The position numbers and the translations under genes were made by a program. Positions 52,301 through 61,934 of a DNA stretch of 64,000 bases are shown here, piece after piece; the first letter of the stretch is position 1; each line of letters begins with the position of its first letter. The notes under the pieces were generated by a model that was not told the origin of the DNA, ran no database searches, and was given only the letters and a program-made list of their open reading frames with translations. Origin of the DNA: Strix aluco. Its lineage: Eukaryota > Chordata > Aves > Strigiformes > Strigidae. The stretch is taken from NCBI RefSeq assembly GCF_031877795.1, contig NC_133933.1, forward strand, positions 25,820,029-25,884,028. Reading direction: 5' to 3'.

Positions 52301-53030
52301 AAGAAATTAAATCAGCAGGTAGGAAGAACGATGCAAAGTGAAATTCAAGATGCTGGAAAGCTGCTTTTCTCCGGAGGTCCTACTCTTCCCTCCGCCCGGA
52401 AGACAGGAAAGAGCAGACTGTTCATGACAGAGGAGAGAAAACTTCTGGGGGTCTTTAGGGGGAACTCAATCAAAGAAATTATTTTCCCACAGACCAGAGC
52501 TGAGCAAACCTTAATGGCTTTTTCCTGATTGAAGAATAAATCAACTATTAATTTATGACCCGAAGTGTATATAACAACCCTCCAAATGTTTTCCAGTTCT
52601 GTAAGTAGTGATGTTTGCATCCTTTTCTGTTTGGGTTTTGTTCTCACCAGCTAAAGCGGCTAATGAGCTAAATACTCCTCACAAAGCTGTGGCTTAAAAA
52701 AAAAAAAAAAAAAAGGCTTAATTAAAAAAAAAAAGGCCGACTGTGTTTCCAGCAGAATATTATACATGTATGCATAGACATCCACATGTACTAGAGATAA
52801 AGTTAAGTGTAAGCACATGGCTGGCTGGAGGGGAGGGCATTTGTGTGGGGAAGCCAAGGGCCCATGTGCAGGTTATTAGTGGGGGGGAGGCAGATCCTGT
52901 ACGGTGTGAGCAGAGGCAGCGCAGGGGGGCTGGGGGGGGCGCTGAGCACACACCGTCGCTGCCGGGACATCCTGTTAACTGGACCTCTGCGGAATTGATA
53001 AATGGCTCTGGATCTCTTTGTTTATTTAAA
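49390..53030. other. Intergenic, no gene supported
   Basis: No coding gene can be supported. The stretch contains an A-run at about 50,874-50,889, a C-run at 52,159-52,168, A-runs of 19 and 11 bases at 52696-52714 and 52724-52734, and G-rich strings at 52,880-52,940. GC content starts to rise from about 51.9 kb towards the HLX side. Confidence 0.55.
52696..52734 (+). repeat. Two adjacent A-rich homopolymer runs
   Basis: An A19 run and an A11 run are separated by GGCTTAATT. Simple low-complexity sequence. Confidence 0.85.
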
Positions 53031-53034
53031 TGGA

Positions 53035-53400
53035 AGCCAACGTTTTAACAGCAATAAAGGGCAGGCTAAATAATTCGCTGGGCCGGCTATCAAGGCGAGT
53101 ATGATCTCTGAAATATATGGGCTGCATTTAAGAAACTGAACCCTGCTGCGCCTGCGTTTGTATATGCACACTGTTTGGGCAGCCGGTATAAATTGTAAAA
53201 TAAGATGACAATATTAGCATCTTCCCTTGGCTTCCCCTCGCCGAAAGAAAACCGCAGAGGGAACACTATTCAAGCATTTCCTTTATGCTCATAAGTTAAT
53301 CAAGAACCGTCAGGGAATAAGACAGCTTTATAACTTTCCACTATAATGCGATATAACTCGCAGGCACCGAGTGATTTTACAGTTACCTTTCCAAAGTGTG
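53035..53400. promoter_or_regulatory. Candidate conserved noncoding element
   Basis: This AT-balanced block carries many retained CpGs (AATTCGCTGGGCCGGC, AAGGCGAGTATG, CCTCGCCGAAAG, AACCGTCAGG, AATGCGATATAACTCGCAGG, CACCGAGTG) among TAAATAATTC, AAGTTAATCAAG and CTTTATAAC-type homeodomain cores. The combination of CpG retention and AT balance, next to the CpG-rich HLX flank, suggests an unmethylated constrained element. No transcript features are seen. Confidence 0.35.
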
Positions 53401-53410
53401 GCAAACACAA

Positions 53411-53450
53411 GAAGAAGAAGAAAAAAAAAACAAAAACAAAAACAAAAACA
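53411..53450 (+). repeat. GAA / CAAAAA microsatellite
   Basis: Four GAA-like units and an A10 run pass into repeated CAAAAA units up to about 53450. Simple sequence repeat. Confidence 0.85.
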
Positions 53451-53624
53451 CCTAAACAACGTTTGCCCCTTGCTCTCGAAGGCTAGCAACGAGTTTGCAG
53501 GAGAAAATAATGTGTGTGTGTGACTTCCGAGCCGGCCGCCTACGGACAGACATAACAGCAGTAGTGAAGCCATGGAACTTCTTGAGCAGTTTATGAGAGG
53601 ATTGTGTTCTAAAAATTAAGCGGG

Positions 53625-53665
53625 AAAAAAAAAATATTTTTTTTTTTTTTAAATTACGCGATCGC
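53625..53665. repeat. A10-TA-T14 inverted tract and GCGATCGC palindrome
   Basis: Ten A residues, TA and fourteen T residues form an inverted homopolymer (53625-53650). It is followed by AAATTAC and the palindrome GCGATCGC at 53658-53665. The tract sits almost exactly where AT-rich desert gives way to CpG-rich DNA. Such rigid A/T tracts disfavour nucleosomes, but any boundary role is speculative. Confidence 0.8.
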
Positions 53666-54269
53666 TGATGTTTTAAAGTCAGGGCTCGATCCTGCCACGA
53701 GTGGGCTTTTCTTTTCGTGATGCCTTTGGTAGCCCCCCCGTGTGCTGCTACGTGTTATGGCCGAAATAAACCGGCTCCCTCGCAGCGCTCCGTGGGGCGG
53801 GGGGGGGAGGTGCAGCCTCCCGGGGAGACCGAAGCCCCCCCGGGACAGAGCCCGGCTGCTCGGTGTCAGACACCTCCCCTCCCACCAAAATCATCCCTCT
53901 TCCAGGCGGAAACTTTAACGCCCCTTACACCTCCGCGGCTATAAAGACGACGGTCGGAATAAGAATGAAAAACACCCCACACAAATCTCCTCTCTCCCCA
54001 CACCTTCACCACCCAGGCCCGTGGAAACGGGGGGAAGGGGGAGCTGCCTCCCACCATCACCCACTTCCAAAGGCGAGCGGAGTCCCCCGCAGGTCACAAC
54101 GCCCGGGCCGCTCAGCATCGGGGTGCTGCTCCCCAGCGCTCCCGACTTTTAGGTTTGGGAGCGGTCCCCGCCCCGACGCCTTTGGCAAGGGGGAAGAGAG
54201 AGGGGCCGGGAGGGAACCAGGAGGGAAGCCGGGGGGTCACCGAGCCCCCCGGCTCCGCAGCCCGGCCCC

Positions 54270-54665
54270 TCTCGGCACACCTCGCCGGTGCATTTCGCTT
54301 TTCATCTGCCTCTCACCAGCTCCAGCGTTTATAGCCAAACAAGTTCACAGTTTACACACAGTAAAACGTCGATATTGCGCTTAATGGTTGCGGAGAAAAG
54401 GCTCTTCGCGGGGATCCTCATAAAAGCCCTTTATTTAGTTTTGAGCATTTTCTTGTAATCAATAAAAGTTGGCTGCTATCTCCCGGCGCATTCAGCGGGG
54501 AAGTTTATTGCCTGCCGGGCGGATTAGGGGCGAGGCGGGAGTGCACCATACAAGGAAGGGACTCCCGAGTCCCTCCATCCGAGCCGCGGATTCATAAAAT
54601 AGAACCATCCATTTCGTTGCCGATATCTGGAGCCAGCAAATATATACAGACTATAAATTGTCGCC
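54270..54665. promoter_or_regulatory. AT-balanced motif block A in CpG domain
   Basis: The block includes GTTTATAGCC, CGCTTAATGG, CATAAAAGCCCTTTATTTAG, TAATCAATAAAAG, AAGTTTATTGCC, ATTCATAAAATAG and GACTATAAATTG. Repeated TTTAT/ATAAA sites resemble CDX and posterior HOX binding sites, and TAATCAATAAA is PBX/HOX-like. Flanking sequence is GC-rich CpG island. No coding frame is recognisable. It is a candidate enhancer. Confidence 0.35.
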
Positions 54666-54756
54666 GACGGGGTGCGGGCCGGCCGCGGGCGCGGGGGCTC
54701 CGCCCGCCCGCATTCCTCCCTGCGCCGGGGGGGCGCCGGGGGGGTCCCCGGCCCAT

Positions 54757-55025
54757 CCATCACCGCCGTTATGACTCTGCGATGCAGCAAATGGGTTGTG
54801 TAAAGAGGCAGCGTTTGACAAGGTGGCATGGTTATCCTGTCCAAATGATGCATAATATTAGTATTAGGGCTTAGATCATCGCATGCTTTTAAAATCATCA
54901 CCGCTAACTAGGGGAGGGGGGAGATGGGGGCTGCAGGGGGCAAAAGTTTCCATGTAGATAATGATTATCGATGGTGGGATTTATGGGAAGGGGTGCGCGC
55001 ACAAATAAACACGTCTACTGTAGCC
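54757..55025. promoter_or_regulatory. AT-balanced motif block B with GATAAT/ATTATC repeat
   Basis: The block contains CCGTTATGAC, GTTTGACAAGGTGG, CAAATGATGCATAATATTAG (POU-like), TTAGATCATCGCATGC and AAAATCATCACC. At 54957-54972 is GATAATGATTATCGAT, a perfect GATAAT/ATTATC inverted repeat with one central base that overlaps an ATCGAT Cut/Onecut-type core. GGGATTTATGGG and AATAAACACG follow. It is flanked by CpG island on both sides. Enhancer function is inferred. Confidence 0.38.
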
Positions 55026-56999
55026 GGAGAGAGGGGCCCGATCCGGCCGGTGCTGCGGAGCCGCCCCCCGCCCTCCCGGCCCGGGGCGGGTGGCGGGAGC
55101 GAGGGACTGCGGGGCCGGGGCACCCCGCAGCCCGGGGACGGCCACCAGGGCTGCACCCTTCCCGCCCCCCCCTCCCCCCCGACACGTCCCCAAGGGCTTG
55201 CTTGAGGAGAAAGTAGAGACCCGACCCTCCTCACCCGCCGACTGCTAACCGGCCACGGCTGCGGTCCCAGACACCCGTGGGTGAGGGCGGGGAGGGGCTC
55301 TGCGGGGTGGGGAAGGGCCGCCTGAGCCAAACCCTCCACATCAGGATCTGCCCTGGACGAGGAAGCGAATTGTACAGGGACTTTTTCGGGGAGAGGGGCC
55401 AGTTCCGTGCCGCATCTCATCCTCCTTCTTCCCGCTTTCCGGGGCTGGGGTCAGGCACAGACTAGAGGCTCGGGGGTCCCGTCTGAGCTGGGGGTGGGGG
55501 CGTGGGGGGGTGGGGGGGGTGTCTGTTCCAGTCGGCGCTCTCCATAGCCCGGCTTAAATCGAGCAGGGCCGGGAGGGCTGTCCCGGCTGCAGGCAGGCAG
55601 CCTGCCCGCGGAAGGTTTAAGGGAGAGTGCCCGAGCCAAGGAAAGAAAGGGAGAAATGGAGAAAAGGAGAGCCCCGGCCCCAGCCTTCCCCTCCTGCCCT
55701 CCCGGTAAGCCCCGCCGCCGCTCCCCTGCCCGGGGCACGGCGTGGCGCAGCGCCGGTCCCTGCGCGGCCGCGGAGCCGTGGCCGGCGGCGTTTTTCCAGG
55801 GGAAACGGCTTCGGGCCGCTGCTCGAGTCTGAAAACGTACAAGGGGAAGACGAGGAGGGGAAAGAAACTGCCTCGTAATTTGGCATCTGCGCTGCCGCCT
55901 CGCCCGGGGCCGGTACCGGGGCACGGCCCGCGGAGTGGGTCAGCAGATCCCGGTGACAACAGTGCTGTGAGGAGGATAAAATCCCCGCTCGGCGTGATTT
56001 ATCAGCCGTGTCTGACCCCTGAATAGTTGACTTACATGGCTCGTGACACATTACCCGGGAAATGGGGCTGGCGTGATTTGTGGAGTGTGTCTCTCCACCC
56101 CCGCCCCATCTTTTCGGCTGCTGGGCGCAGGAAACCCTCCAGCCTCTTCCTCCCCTCCAGCATCCCCATCCCCTCCATCACCCTCAACCCCTCCATCGCC
56201 CCCATCTCCGCATGCAGACGGCCGGAGTAACCCCACCGGGCCCGGCCAGGAGGACGGGGGTGGTCCCGGGCAGCCTCCTGTTCTGGTAGCCAGGGAGAGA
56301 CACCGGTCAGCGCGGTGGCAGGGAAAGAGGGGAAAAGGCGATGGCAACTCAGGCCGGGAGAGGTGGCCCGGGACCAGGCATAGCTGGAGGGGTGTGATGG
56401 CTGGAAACCTTTGATTTGGGGTTTGCCTGGAGAACGGGGGTGGAGGAGGGTGGCCTGGGTTTTTTAAGGCAAGCAGAAATTTGATTATAGCGTACGGCAG
56501 AGGTCTGTGATTTGCGGTGAGCGGATTTCATTAACTACGGCCGTTTGAGTCCCGGAAAAGCCGGTCAGGCCCGCGGGGCCGGGGATGAAGCTGACCCCGA
56601 GGGCGGGCGGCGAAAGGGGCTCGGCCGCGGCGCCGGTTCTGCGGGCCGGGGAGAGCCGCGGCGGCCCCGGGGCCGGCCCGACGGCGGGCACTGTCCCGGC
56701 GCTACCCCGCCGCAGCCCGCAGGCCCCTGGGACGGGACCGGCCCGGCGGGAGGGGAGGGCGGGGGGCGGCCGCTTTCGCCCCACCGCCACTCGTGTCACC
56801 TGCTGCACCAAGGCGAGAGGAAGGTGGGTTGGCTCCCCCCACCTCGAAGGTTACCTACGGCGTTTCCATTTTAGATGATGATGATGGTGATGGTGGTGGG
56901 TGAGGAGGCAGCAGCGGGTGCCCGGAGCGGGAGCGCTGCCCGCCCCTTCGGGGGCTGCCTGGCTGCCCGCCGGCGCAGGAGTGGTACCGGCTCTAATTG

Positions 57000-57265
57000 C
57001 CGTCAACGAATGTCACCGGCAGAAGGAAAAACAAAAGCTGCCTCCAAAGATCCCGGAGCAGAATTTGGCAAGGCTCCTAAAGACACCAATTAGCAAAGGC
57101 TAAACCCATTAATGAAGTGGCGGCTCTCTGGTTTCAGCCAGGTGGTGCAGATCAGAGCGCCTGTATCTGCCGCAGAGCCCCGCTTCCCTCCAGCCAGGAC
57201 CTCACAGCAAACCTCCACATCAATAATACGCTTAATGGATCTCATTAGGGCTGGGGCCGCGAGTC
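57000..57265. promoter_or_regulatory. AT-balanced motif block C, homeodomain/SOX/E-box
   Basis: Motifs in order are AAACAAAAGC (SOX-like), ACACCAATTAGCAAAGGC, AACCCATTAATGAAG, CCAGGTGGTG (E-box), then CATCAATAATACGCTTAATGG and CTCATTAGGG. The TAAT/ATTA cores are distinct and spaced rather than repetitive, and they lie between GC-rich islands. The texture is that of a deeply conserved developmental enhancer. Homeodomain input could include HLX itself, which is speculation. Confidence 0.4.
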
Positions 57266-57844
57266 CCGGCCTGGGAGCAGGGAAGCTGAGGGGAGCAGGG
57301 GGGCAGCGCTCCCCCCGCCGCGCCGCGGAGGGACGGGCCCCCCCTTCCCCCGTGGGGCGATGGCCGGGCGGGGCCCCGCTGCCCCCGCCGGGACCGGGCG
57401 CTCCCCGCTACCTGGCTGAGCTCACGGGTTTGCCCAAACCCCGTTCCTAGCCGGCTCTTTCGAATAGACGAGACCTCGGCATCGCCTCGCCGGGCTCGCC
57501 AACGCCCCCCCCCGCCCCCCCCCCCCGCCGCCTTCATCTGCGCACCCTCAGCCCGTCGAGCTATGAGCATCCCCGCCCGTGCGCACGCCCTCGAGCCGCG
57601 GCTGCGGCAGAGGAGAGAAGGGGGGGTCTGCAAATTGATTTAAAAAGAAAAGTGTTCAGACCTCACCTCTGTAAAAGCGAGCGGGGGAGAAGGGGGGAAA
57701 TATTTCCGCTTCAGCTAGGGGAAAACATAAAAAAGAGGAAAAAACGAAAGCTGGGGTAGGATAAACTCGGCCGAGGTGAGCTAGAATATTTAGCTAGTGG
57801 AGGTGGACTATGAAAGGAGACTTCATATTTCTCTCCGAGGAGTC

Positions 57845-58110
57845 TCTCCAGGTCCGCAGCCGAGAATACACACAGCAAACGTTGTGCTTGAATTATAGCT
57901 GAGGGTTTGCTTTATTTGAATTCACTGGTGTTTATTTAAGAAAGTGAATAAAGGTTTTGTGTAAACAGCCATTATTTCTGATGAGCGCTCAACAGCAATA
58001 AGAAGGGGGTGGTTTTTTTAGTCGAGATTGTGGCAAAAGTTGACATTTCGGAGATTGCAGTTTGTCTTGCCGACGCCAGGCAGTCCCGAGGCATGAACTG
58101 CAGGGAAAGC
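57845..58110. promoter_or_regulatory. AT-balanced motif block D with paired FOX sites
   Basis: TGTTTATTT at 57929-57937 and TGTAAACAG at 57960-57968 are FOX consensus cores in opposite orientation about 30 bases apart. Nearby are TTGAATTATAGC, GCTTTATTTGAATTC, GAATAAAGG and GCCATTATTTC. FOX factors act in foregut and gut mesenchyme, where HLX is expressed, so a gut enhancer is an attractive but untested reading. Confidence 0.38.
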
Positions 58111-58424
58111 TGTGTGTGCCTCTGAGTGTGAAACGGCGATGCCGAGCGAACCGGGGTCTGAAAACAATTATTTTTTAAGACATCAGCTTAAGCCCGACAT
58201 TAAAATAAAATAAAAATATTTTCCTAAGGAGCGAGGCCGGTCTCCCTCAGCTAACGAGTGAGGCGAACTCAGGTTTCGCTGCCGCCGGCCCCTCGCCCGT
58301 GAGGCTGGGGGGGGGGTTGGGGGGGCAGCGCCGACTCGGGGGGGCCACGGCAGACCCCCCCCTTCCACCGGGCGGGGCAGCGGCGGACCCCAACGCCAGC
58401 TCCTCGCCCGACCCTTTTTGCAAC

Positions 58425-58560
58425 GTAAATCGCTTGCTTAAAATATTGCGTCTGATTTGTTTTATTAATGTTATTTTTTTTCTTCTAACGTGGCTGTTAT
58501 TTCCGATGTTGGCTCGAGCCTTTTTGGAGATGGGAGGTTTCTGGTTAAGAAAACAGGCGA
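58425..58560. promoter_or_regulatory. AT-balanced motif block E
   Basis: CGCTTGCTTAAAATATTGCG, TTGTTTTATTAATG and GTGGCTGTTATTTCC stand between CpG-rich flanks. This is a smaller block than A-D, with fewer distinct motifs. It may be part of a conserved element. Confidence 0.2.
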
Positions 58561-59859
58561 GAAGAGAAGGATCTCGTTGGACTTCGTAATAGAGCACCCG
58601 GGGAAGGTGGGGGTCATCGGGGAACGGCTCCCCGGGAAGGCGCTCGGCGGGAGCTGGCTCTGCCCAGCCCGGCTGCGCATCCCCGCGGCTGTGGACGCTC
58701 GCTGGCGGGGCTGGGATGGCGGAGCAGCACGGAGAGGCCTCCCGCTTCGTTATTAATCCCGTTTCCCACACATGCCGCGCAGGGAGGAGGCAGGGAAACC
58801 TCCCTGTATCGCTCCCGGGTCTCCCGTACAAATCCTCATCTGAAATAAATCCGAAAAAATCTCTGCCCGGAACCCGGGAGGGGAAAGCGGTGTGTGCCGG
58901 AGTGCCCGGCCTGGCCGGGGCCACGGGGACCGGGGGAAGCCCCTCCCGGCCCCCCCCGAGGGCACCCCGGCCCACGGCGGGCGTGGGGAGCCGCGCCAAC
59001 ACAGCCCCGTTGCGGCGGGTGGGTGCAGCCCCAGGGGTTTGGGATCGGCTAGCACAGGTCTGAAAAGAGTTGCAACGGATTTAGGGGGGGTAAAGAAACC
59101 GCCCGAAAAGCTGCAGCCCCCAGTTTAAAGACCGTCGAGGAGCCGGATCGGCGGGGGAACGGCGGGTTCGGGCGTTTCGCCTTCAGAAATGACCAGCATC
59201 AAAAGCCTTTCGTGTTACCAGGCGATAATAAAGCAAACAAAAAAGGGGCACCCCCAGGCTTTTTTGGACCTGTTCTGGGGGGGTGTTGCATTACGCTACA
59301 GACAGGTCGACTTCGCCGACGAACGGCGATCGAGCTGCCTGAAGTCACGACACTGTCCCGACTTTTTTTTCTTTTTTTTCCGGAGAAATTTAGCAGTAAC
59401 TGCAGCCACGCAGGACGGGAAAAACTCCCTTCGCTGTCGAGATGGGCACAAATCACTCCATCCGCGCATCTTTCTCCAAACTCGTTTTCGTGGGTTTGCT
59501 CTACCTGCCCGAGGACGTGCACGACGGGAGCAACGGAGAGATTATTTTTTCCCTATCGCTGGTGAAGAGGAAAAAAAAAAATACTCTCCGGGCTCCGCCG
59601 CTTGGCCAGAGCACCAGCCCGAGGTGCGCAGAGCACCGAAGCCTGGAGGCGGAGGGCAGGGAGGCAAGATCAGGCACAGGGCGAAGGAGTTTTATCCCAG
59701 CTCTTTCATTCGGCTCTGAGCATCTTTCTCCGTAGCCTGAGTCCCAACTGCGTTATTTTTTTTCCCCTTTTGTAGCGTTATCTTAAAAAGGTGCCACAAA
59801 GGCGCTGCCCCTGCTCTCTCCCCAGACGGGATTCAGGCGGGCATTGCTCTCCCGTTATT

Positions 59860-59881
59860 GGGGGGGGGGGGGGGGGGGGGG
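59860..59881 (+). repeat. Poly-G homopolymer, 22 bases
   Basis: An uninterrupted run of 22 G residues follows CCGTTATT. It could form G-quadruplex structures and is prone to length errors in sequencing, so its exact length should be treated with caution. Confidence 0.9.
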
Positions 59882-61407
59882 CTGTCCCCGCGCAGCCAGC
59901 CCTGCGCTTGAAGGAGGCGCAGATTCCTCTAAGCCAAGGGAAGAGAAACTCTTCCCCGACGCGCTTTTCCTTTCTCATCGGACAAGAGCCACCTCAAAGC
60001 CCTCTCTCCCGCGTGGGTTAGTCTTTAGGAAGCAAAAACGAGAGGCAAACAAATTCATGCGTGGCCGTGAGCCGCGCCACGGTGGTTTATCGGAGGAGAA
60101 ACAGTCATTTTTCGCTGGACATCGGTCCCACGACTTCCCTTGCTCTCAGGGGAAGCTCCAATCCCCCGGCAAAGCCCGCGCACACGGGCGCAGCGGCGGC
60201 CCTGGACACGGCCGCTTTCAGGGGCTGGAAGAGAGCTGAAGGGCCCGCTCCGCGCCCCGAAAAGCCGTGACACCCCTCGTTTCCTCCCTGACAGTGTTTT
60301 AAAGGCAGACCCAATTCAGAAGTCCCTTCCAGATCCTTTCCCCCGCCTCCCTGTCCCAGCAGGGCTCGGACGGGGCCAGCGCCCCGGGCACGCTGCTCTG
60401 CGCGGGCGCTGCGCGCATCCAGGGGCGCAGCTGAGCTTTGTGCGCGCCCCTAAGGGAAATCTCCCAGCCCGTCGTGGCTCTGGCGGAGCCTCTGCCCGCT
60501 GGGTTGCGCGTTATTCACGGCTTTACCCGTCCCCTCTTCACCCAGCAAGACGGCCTCTAGGCTTCCAGTTTGCCCCAGCTCCTTTTGCCCCAGTGCTTAT
60601 GGCGGGGGGATGCTGTCGGCATTTCCTTCTTCCTCGGGTGTTTGCTCCTGCCGGAGTCCCCCTGCTAGCAGGGGTGGACCCGAGGACCGTGTCCTCCCCG
60701 GCAAACCCCCCCCGGACCCGAAGGATTTCTCGCCTGAGCCCACAGGGAAGGAGCAGGCGAGGGCCGGGCGCTCGCCCGCCTCCACATCGCCGGAGGACAC
60801 CGGGAATTTGTCGGTCCTTCGCCTTATTTCTCCGTCCCCCCTTTCCTTCTAACGGTGTGAGAGGCTCAGCGCCCAGACGCCCAGCATGGGCGGGGGGGGC
60901 GGCTTCGCTTGGCCTGCCCTCGCCCTGACCTCCTTGGGCAGAATCCGGCCTCCCCCGGCCCCCCGCGTGATTCGAAAACAGAATCGCTCCCACGAGGGCC
61001 CCGCAGGAGACCCCAGGGCAGAAAACGCGCTTCCCAGCGGGCAAGGACGGGGGGTCCCACCGCTGCGGCTCTCGCTTTCACCGGCGCTGCCGGGGCAGGG
61101 AGGACGGGGAGGCAGGCTGGACGAGAAGCGACCCCCCCCGCCCCCCCGTGCCCCGGGAGGAGCAGAGCACTGGGCGCCGCGGCGCTGCCTATTTTCCCGA
61201 GGAGCGGAGCCGGCGATGAACCCGAGAGGAGCCGGCGGATCCCGGCCTGGACCGCGGGGGGGGCCCCGGCGGAGCCGCCCGCCCCGGCCGCTCCCTCCCG
61301 GGGAGGGCACCCAGCCCCGCAGCACCGGCCGAGGGAGGGGGGACAGGACCCCGTGGACCCCCTCCCCCCGGCCCGGCGCAGCCCCGCGCTCCCGCCCGCC
61401 GCCGCGC

Positions 61408-61475
61408 ACAGCGCCTGCGTGACGTCACAGCGCGCCCCCGGGCCGCACAGCCACGCTGTGACGTCACAGAGTACT
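61408..61475. promoter_or_regulatory. Paired CRE palindromes in CpG island
   Basis: Two perfect cAMP-response elements, TGACGTCA, lie at 61420-61427 and 61459-61466. Their starts are 39 bases apart, close to four helical turns. The first is embedded in GTGACGTCAC and the second in the 12-bp palindrome TGTGACGTCACA. CREB/ATF factors bind this octamer, and it is concentrated at CpG-island promoters. No TATA box was seen. It lies about 1 kb past the HLX stop codon and about 0.5 kb past its polyadenylation site, so it could drive an unannotated transcript or act as an HLX enhancer. Confidence 0.55.
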
Positions 61476-61789
61476 ACCTCCCCACCCCGCCGCGGGGGCT
61501 CGCGGAGAGGAGCACGGCAAACCGGAGCGACACCAAAGCGACACCCCCCGCACTCCAAAACGGCCCCGCCGGCTCTTGGCAGCGTCCCTGGGAGTCGCGG
61601 GGAGTCAAGACAGTTCGGCCCCGTCCTGCACCAGAACCCAAGAGCCATGTCACGGGACACAGACACGCAGGGACGCGCACGCGGATCTCCGAACGTAATC
61701 GGCAACTTTCTCACCGGGGGCACAATTCTGCGTGATCAAATCCGGTCCTTGTCATCGCCTCCATTAGGAAAGGAAGGGGGAAAGGAAAG

Positions 61790-61817
<28 letters not shown>
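61790..61817 (+). repeat. Poly-A homopolymer, 28 bases
   Basis: A run of 28 A residues, just beyond the predicted HLX transcript end. Simple repeat; its length is probably variable. Confidence 0.9.
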
Positions 61818-61822
<5 letters not shown>

Positions 61823-61934
61823 GGCTGCCTCGGGAGGCTTCCAAGGCGAGGAGAGACAGCGGCTGCTTTGCGCGGGGCGAAGGAAGCGGGGGCAGCCTCA
61901 CCGGCCCTCTCCCCTGGTCAACAGACTGACGTGG

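Noticed and set aside
55141..55160. CCACCAGGGCTGC as a CTCF-like site
   Set aside because: It resembles part of the motif but misses the GGGGGCGC-type core, and such strings are common in GC-rich DNA.
58247..59002. 251-codon minus-strand frame in the CpG domain
   Set aside because: No recognisable domain, compositionally biased, and it spans an AT-balanced block whose translation shows no conserved pattern. It could be an exon only if RNA data supported it.
60866..61723. 285-codon minus-strand frame across the CRE pair
   Set aside because: Gly/Pro/Ala/Arg-rich with overlapping plus-strand frames; the region is better explained as CpG island with CREs.
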